64,000 nucleotides of DNA from Ascaris suum. Its lineage: Eukaryota; Nematoda; Chromadorea; Rhabditida; Ascarididae. The notes under the pieces are model-generated. The model did not search any database. It was not told the DNA's origin and saw nothing but the letters and a program-made list of their open reading frames with translations. Shown one piece after another: positions 57,300-64,000 of the stretch (positions within the stretch are counted from its first letter, which is position 1; the number at the start of each line of letters is the position of its first letter). The stretch spans positions 10,858,184 through 10,922,183 of the forward strand of contig CM024168.1 of NCBI GenBank assembly GCA_013433145.1. The letters are read 5' to 3'. The translations under genes and the position numbers were made by a program.

Positions 57300-60200
57300 A
57301 AGCTGGCCGCACTGGCGCACTCCGCCGTCTATCCTCACGTCACAAAAGAACAGTGGGATGGGATGGTAAGACGCTGCAAAATTTGCAAGTTAGGATTTGC
57401 ATGACTTGGAAGCAGTGAAGAAACCGGTTTTAGAACACTGTAAGCCTAATAAGAATTTTTTTGTTGGGAGAATCACGGAATAGTGGTAGGGCGCAATACA
57501 GAGCGATGAATACGAGACATTCATTAGTCTCCCTTAAAGGCCAAATTCACGGCCTTTTCATGAGCCGAATTTATTCAGGGACTGCCGGATATTGATGGAT
57601 GTTTTTGCATCTGAAATAAATGCCTCTGAGGAATCTATCTTTCAATGTAAAATTAGGGATTCAACAATGCCGCCCATCCAGACAAAAAACCATCCTTTTT
57701 TCACCATTTCAAAATTCTGTCGTATTCTGTTTAGAATTGTACCATGAGGCCTCGGTCATCTCCTGAGTAGCTCAATGTCGTTGTCTGCAAATGAATTTCG
57801 GATTGTTTATGCCCCATCACATATGAATATAAAATTTATGGCTTGAAGTGTTTGGGTGGCGTGGCTCGGCCAGTAACGGCAATCCATAATTTGATATTTA
57901 ACAACACTGACAGTTTCCCTGTAACAACTGAATTCACAACGTGATGCTTGTCCCAGCAATAAGCTGCAAAAAAAATTAAATGTACGCCTCGGAAATGCGC
58001 ACTCTTTCTGCCAGGATATGGTGAGTGGGACCGTCTCACTGCGAACCTCTGCCGATGCTTTATGATCCAGTCATAGCGCTTATGATCCTAAATATGCGTA
58101 ATTGTTTCTGTAGCCACGATACTTAGAGCCTGACGCATATCTGCTTTTTTTCGTTCCACTCGTTTGACCATTCCACTCCTCGCAATTCTTAAATACCTTC
58201 TGCACTTATACATTCGGTAATTTGTGTAAACTGCAGCGTTTGCATCACTCTTCGGAGCTTTTAATCAGCTGACAAATCATAACGGAAACTTTCGGCAAAA
58301 GCTGTCATGCCCTTTTTGTGTGCTTCGCATTCTCATTCACTTGTTTCGCTGTCAACGACCGGTTGTCCTCGAGTGGTGAGTGTATTCATGGAAAATATTC
58401 TAGTAGGATAATGATGTAGGCCACGGACCGATTACAAGAGAGTCACAGATCGATTTTGCTTCTGTTATCGAGCATCGCTATCTCATGTTGTCGTCCAATA
58501 ACTCAACCTACACCAACTGGTGTTGTAATAACTGGTATATCCACAAAACAACAAAAGCGATTTGCTTTCATAACACTGTGGTGATTCTTGCTGCAGCCAT
58601 CAAATTTGGAACTGCTGCCGATACTTATACCAGCAAACCTGAGCGACCATATGGCCGAATCATTGGACGAAAAAGTGACCCTCTATGCGAGCTATCGAAT
58701 AGACAGTGGACATCTTTATCATATGGCCAAGTTAAACACTCTATGAAGCAATAAAGAGGAGTATAGAGAACAAGGAAGCAATGAGCGAAAACAAGAAGTA
58801 TTACGCAATGATTGTGCATTTTACAGCGAAGAAATCTTGGTGTTGGGGATTCTGCGGGAAAAAGCCATCGTTTCTGCGATATACTGCACTGATAACAGCC
58901 ACATCACCGCAAAAATGATTTATAACCATCGTCAGAAATGACGAAAATCTTCACTGCAAATCTTTCCACAGGATAAAAGTCTCACTCTCAGGTGGGGGTC
59001 GATTTGCAAAATGCGACCGAACGAATGTTCAAGTGTGCCGATGTTACATTCTTCAGGTTCGCCTGTTCTTTTTTCTTCTTCAGTATGCTTCGGTTTAGAC
59101 TGAGCTGTCATATAATTTCGAATAGTAAGGCATGCTCTAACTTCCAGTAGTAAATTAGACGCTTTTTTCGAATAACTACTGAATAACCTGCAGTTCCGAA
59201 TAGGACTCGCTTCCAGACAACCCCTCTATCAATAAATCTCTCCCATCTCAGTTCTCTTTTGCTTTCGTTTCCAGATTGTTTACTTTAACTTGATGAATTC
59301 AGCTTCGCGCATAATGTAGAAAATGTTCCCTTTTTTAACAGCTCTATTCCTTGTGAGCATTAAGAAAAGCGGCTCCTGAAGGGAAGATGCTGCGGGAAAG
59401 CGTGAACAGTGCAGTAGCTGCCGCGCATTCGCAGGCTATCAGGAGTGCTATTGCTCGAACGCAGAATAAATACTTGGTTGTTGATGTTGCATGTTTGTCT
59501 GTCACATTCATGAGTCATTTCTTGTATTTCGCTGGCTTATTAGAAAGGGAGAGCCTGAGGGAGAGTCCCTACGAACTGAACGAATACTTCAAGAAAAATG
59601 TTTGCTGAAACACGATTGCAGGAGGTCGCAACTTGCAAAAATGCGGTTGAATCACATTGAGTTCTTCAGATTGTCATGGTCCGATTCATGTGCACAGCAT
59701 TTCACCCTTAAAAGCGAAAGAAAATTTGCCCCATTTCTGTTTTGGTGAAAGCGTAAAGGGAATATTGCACTATACCTCTGAGAGGAGGAAAAGGGCATTC
59801 GAAATGGCGGCCTCGCCTTAAAAATCACTTCGAGAAACCGTCATATATACGCTAGGTGCCATGATCAGAAATCATAGTGCCACGCCACATGGAGAAGATA
59901 AGATCAGAGAGTAACTTTCACTGTTGGTGTTCTTGTCTACTGAGTCTTCCCTATCCGCGGTCCTAATGCGTTTTCCCCATATAAGCATTCCAGAGCTCCG
60001 CTCTCCTAACCTGCCTGGTTCATTTCCAATCTCGAAAATCCGCAATGACATGTATACACTTCCTGAGATATTTGAGGGATTGGGCGGGGGGAGGGTGAGA
60101 GGGGATGGATTCTGCTAATAACAATTCAAAGTCGATGTGAACTGCCATATTTTCAATGCTACAAAGCACCAGAATTATTAAAGCCTGCAATTACGAGAAA

Positions 60201-62558
60201 GTAGCGCGAAGCAATTATTTCACAAAACAATATTTGTTAAATCTTTGAATACGCCATCTTCAGATGTACCAATCTCTTGGCATTCGCTCTGTACCAGCGA
60301 ATTTCATCGAACAGGTCAACTATGCTTTCCCTTCAGCGAGATCTCCGATATGCTGGAGGTTTTGGTTTCATCCCCATTCTCCTCGCGTTTTCGTCATTTA
60401 CGTCCCTACATGCATCAACTATTATGCAACTATTAAAATATCAGCGCCAGCACAATTAGTGCATTACAATCACTAGTGCAAAGCACATCACCACTGCATA
60501 GGGCAAAACAAAACAAATCAAGCGTGCTCATCGCTTTATCTACAGAGCTAGCTTCCCAAGCTCGTTTCTGAAGCACTAGGCCTTTTTGACCTCACGGCTG
60601 AAATGTGGAGCCTGGCATTGAGATTCGAAACAGTCCCAAAAAGTCAAGAGGTCGAGATAATTTTTATGGTTACGGCTGTACTCTTTGTGTCGTTTCCTTT
60701 CGTAGTTTTCGCAGTCCTATCTCCGGAAACTCATATGCAATACCGTCGATATGTTTCAGGGGGTGCTTTATTGAAGATGCCGGAAATGTCACGCTTGGTG
60801 GAATCCTATTTACGACATATGAACATGTCAAAAGAAACAGCATTGTAATACTTGGAAATCACTTTCGCAGTATCTGTTTACTCTTCGGGAAAAAATTAGG
60901 TTTCAATGCTTAGACTTCCGAATTGTAGCGTAAAAATAATGTGTTGTGTAAAGTGGGGATTAAATTGCAAGTCATATCCTTAAAATTTGAGAACAGCATG
61001 CAAAATTGAGCCCCAAGGAAACTCATATCATTTCCCAGCATTCAAAAGGGTTTCACTGTTGAGTAATAGGTGTCAAAATAGTGAGAAACGATACTTAGAT
61101 GAGCCATGCTCAATTAAATAAAAAGTCTGATGGAAAACAGAATCAATGAAAGATTTTTAGATTGAACAGTTCGTTCAGCAATTTTGGGCTCAATTTTAAA
61201 GTTTTCGGCCAACTACGCTCTCATGCTTTATCCCTGAATCTTCACAGCTTCAACCCTGCTTCTTTAGAAACGCAGGAAATTGGAATTCAGCTTACATTTC
61301 TAAGGCGCTGAAGCGATCTCATGACTGTGAATATGATGCTCGTCAATGCTAGATAACGGCTTTTACAGGATCAGCGAAACGCGCTAGTCTCACCGGAGAC
61401 GCAAGATTTCATAGCGGACGTGTTCCGATCAATTCGCCGAGTGCATCAGCTCTTTCACTCCGTCAAACATACAGGTCATATCGCTTATCCTTTCGCATTA
61501 TTTCGATCTCCAATCGTGTGTAGGCACTTTCCACTTTACTCTTTTCCGCTGTTTTATTGACTATGCATAGGATTTTCCACACAAAATTTCGGTTGAACAT
61601 TAGCCTGAGATGACATATAAAGTGATGACAGACGAAGATTTACACTGGTTTCGGCGTGAAGCTCACTGAACCTGATGAAACTGGAAAAAAGAGATTTAGG
61701 AATTGGAATGCCAATATGTCTCTTTCACATGTCATTTTGCTTGATTATGCCTTGCTTTGTGGCCACAGAAAGCGTCGGAGCGACAATGTTAGCTTTTATG
61801 GGAGAATAGAACAGTCACCATTTGCAGAGGGTAAAAGCTCTAAGTGTGAACACGCTGGCTGCGCTTCTTATGCGTAACTCGAAAAGGACTATTCCCCGTG
61901 AGGAAAGCTCGAAGATGTCGTTGATGCGTTGTCAGGCAGTAGTTTTTTTTGATTACACGCGAATCCTGCTTACATCATGCATGCACAGCGTCTCTTCCAT
62001 ACCGTCCACTTTGAACAAATGAGCGACAATGAACGGCATTCTGTGGTCACTTGGCTACGTAGGGTGAGCAATCTGTTTCTTTCAACACCCTCATTACATC
62101 TGCATTTTTCATTTGAAGTACATTTGCAAGTGATCTGAACACTGTACGTCACATTCTTATTCCCACTAGCTCCTCTCATAGTGGACCACCTGCACAATAT
62201 GAAACCTCAGCAATCCCATGCACACCGGCTCCCCAGTTCCATCTGTGCAGCTGCGTGCCATTTCACTACTGTCAAATACTTCGATATGACCTTGTTTGTG
62301 CAGGCATATGGTGTCGCTACTCGCGAAATGCATCATCGCGGCTCATTGGAGCCAGCGTACAGCAAAAAGGGGCTAGCAGCTTCAGCACCGCCAGTGACAA
62401 GCGGAAACGGTGATGCATCCAGCGGAAACAGGGACGCAAAAACTAAACGTTTCAATAGAAGAAAGCTGATGTCGCGTACATTAGAAGAAATTGAAGGCGG
62501 AGCCAGACGGGACAGCGGAATCTGCCCGACCAAAAATTCGGCATTCGAGTTGTGCTGA
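57300..62558 (+). CDS. eight-exon 3' part of a gene of unknown family
   Basis: Eight exons join without a phase conflict: 57,300-57,365 (KLAALAHSAVYPHVTKEQW), 58,597-58,730 (LELLPILIPANLSDHMAESL), 59,365-59,476 (APEGKMLRESVNSAVAAAHS), 60,264-60,314 (YQSLGIRSVPANFIEQ), 60,715-60,762 (YLRKLICNTVDMFQ), 61,369-61,474 (VSPETQDFIADVFRSIRRVH), 62,304-62,409 (basic, Ser-rich) and 62,459-62,558 (MSRTLEEIEGGARRDSG, TGA stop). The last intron is 49 bp. About 240 residues result, mostly helical with a disordered basic C-terminus. Some donors are weak (CTTG/GTTGTT, AGGGG/GTGCTT). No signal peptide or start codon is in this part. It could be the end of a large helical-repeat or scaffold protein, but I recognise no domain. 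Confidence 0.55.
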
Positions 62559-62758
62559 GTCGACCAGGCAGGAGCCCTGGTCAGGAGCTCAAGGCAGCTA
62601 CTTATTGCCGTCCGTCTTCCCGTCGTTACAATATACTGTAATTTCTGTAAACCCTTTGCTGTTCATAATATTGTACGTGCTGTCAATTCTTGTATTTCGC
62701 TTGTTCAACGCTGCTTCTACTGTAAATCAGGCCGCATCGCCTCAGCGACCTACTGAAC
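62485..62758 (+). other. alternative frame with a hydrophobic segment overlapping the last exon
   Basis: From an acceptor-like ACATTAG (62,484) a second frame is open to the consensus donor ACTGAAC/GTAAGTCG at 62,758. It encodes a polar stretch (EPDGTAESARPKIRHSS) and then a membrane-like segment (NPLLFIILYVLSILVFRLF). A short exon after TTTTTTTTCAG at 63,051 would finish it in phase (QNITRNP, TAG). Phase from 61,474 favours the other model, but this could be an alternative 3' end giving a membrane-anchored isoform. Confidence 0.3.
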
Positions 62759-62861
62759 GTAAGTCGCAAACTCTTAAAGAAATATTTCTTTTTTCTTCGT
62801 TCAGTACATATGGCTCGATGATTATATGCTTGCAAAGTAGCCATGAGCCAGAGAAACCGAC

Positions 62862-62867
62862 AATAAA
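62862..62867 (+). terminator. candidate polyadenylation signal
   Basis: AATAAA lies about 300 bp after the TGA at 62,558, in a plausible place for the end of the 57.3-62.6 kb gene. Confidence 0.3.
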
Positions 62868-63074
62868 AGCATCTGACCAGTTCATGATTGCAAGAGGCGA
62901 ATGAGTCCTTCATTATTGCATGAACATTGTGCTGGAGCGGCAGTATCTTTTGCACCGAAATGGTCAGTTGTCAATTTCTATAAGCCGTGAAATCTTTTTT
63001 CTTTACTAGCTTGCATCTTGCTCTCTCCAGGTTGTTTTCCTTTTTTTTCAGAAAATATCACAAGAAATCCATAG

Positions 63075-64000
63075 TTGCGGCAGTTAATATTTCTCAGTGA
63101 AGCATATTTATCTCCTATTTTTAACTTTTCGAACAAACATTATCGACGGATTTGCTTTTTTGCTTCCGACTTGCAATCCCATCGTGAATATAGAATTGAA
63201 TTTTCAGGTTCTACTCTAAGCGATTTTTTTTTCACGAAACTCTTCCATTCGGGTTTATTGCCGTTAAGCTTTTTTGTATAACTGCTCGGCGGTGGTTTCT
63301 TTTCGCAACGGTCATTAATCTATTCTGAAGATTGCAAGCAACAGTTCTCTCCTTTTCTTCGTTTTAATCGAACTTTTGTGTATTGAGCTGTTCACTAATG
63401 CCACCATTCTCACCTCTCGAATAAGACCGATCTTTCTGTTTCTTTTTTCGCGCTGTTCGTCTATACCTGATTTCAAAGTTGAGCAATTGAAATAAGACCG
63501 ATCTTTCGCGCTGTTCGTCTATACCCCTGCAAGTGCTGCGTCATTTTAATGTCTGCACTCATTAAGCAAGTCAGACTCTTGATTTGATCGTTGAGATTAT
63601 TTATGCTGTTTACAGTTAGTTCTCTGAGTTCTTTCATTCATTTATCATATTAATTTCATTTATTTGCTTGTTTCCGTTATTCACCTATTCGATTTATTTC
63701 CTCATTTTTATCCTCATTTGATCGGTAATCGTATTCATATATTATTCATTTCATTTAATTAATTTTATACTTACTTTAATTATTTACTTGTATAAGTCAC
63801 TTTAACGCTATCCAAGACATGTTACTATTAACGAATTGAAAAGAAAGTTATTGAGTTCTTCTAAGTGACGACTTTATTCTTGTTAGCAGCATTTATAATG
63901 TTTGTAATTTGCGACTCCATCTGCTCACAGATCTTCCGTCGTATGCAACAACAAATCACACGCCCATTCCTGAGAACGCATTTATTTTCAATTCGAAGAC
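63075..64000. other. AT-rich tail without a gene
   Basis: No coding signal is seen. A direct repeat is present: ATAAGACCGATCTTTC...GCGCTGTTCGTCTATACC occurs at 63,421-63,467 and again at 63,492-63,525, with 14 bp missing from the second copy. Confidence 0.5.

Noticed and set aside
60740..60840. Frame reading RGCFIEDAGNVTLGG then FTTYEHVKR, reminiscent of the end of a mitochondrial carrier
   Set aside because: The usual proline and arginine of the carrier motif are absent, no other carrier exon is found nearby, and the phase-0 reading of this region fits the neighbouring exons better.

Overview
The window is AT-rich eukaryotic DNA, most likely from a nematode and probably a strongylid (clade V, hookworm-like) parasite. 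This is inference from four things: short coding exons bounded by TTTCAG/TTATAG-type acceptors and GTAAGT/GTGAGT donors, introns from about 50 bp to several kb, a Pao/BEL LTR retrotransposon, and a gene of the nematode-expanded CK1/TTBK-like kinase group. I saw no prokaryotic operons, rRNA, tRNA or CRISPR. All exon models were built by eye from splice signals, frame and phase, so boundaries are provisional.

Layout. 1-11 kb: AT-rich DNA with (AG)n and (TA)n tracts and no gene I can defend. 11-19 kb (+ strand): a possible orphan exon, a glycine-rich two-exon 3' gene end (13.0-13.6 kb), a small gene (14.3-15.06 kb), a four-exon gene for a Ser/Thr/Pro-rich protein (15.08-17.5 kb) and one more exon at 18.6 kb. 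20.2-29.9 kb: retrotransposon territory. A degraded inverted partial copy (20.2-22.1 kb) lies head-to-head with a nearly complete BEL/Pao element (22.3-29.9 kb, LTRs of about 1.1 kb) whose gag-pol carries several frameshifts. 33.4-44.5 kb (+): a multi-exon CK1/TTBK-like kinase gene in which the ATP-binding lysine, the catalytic-loop Lys and Asn and the DFG aspartate all appear replaced, so a predicted pseudokinase. 45.7-47.1 kb: a diverged minisatellite of about 44 bp period. 50.8-53.7 kb (- strand): a small two-exon basic protein gene and a poorly resolved multi-exon gene with a Cys-rich segment and a membrane segment. 54.4-54.6 kb: an LTR/promoter-like fragment related to the one at 22.1 kb, followed by a coding exon. 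56.2-62.6 kb (+): a multi-exon gene whose last eight exons join in consistent phase, of unknown family.

Functional links between these genes are not evident. The main biological points are the predicted pseudokinase, the recently active but now broken retrotransposon with its older inverted relative, and several phase-consistent host genes that I cannot assign to families.
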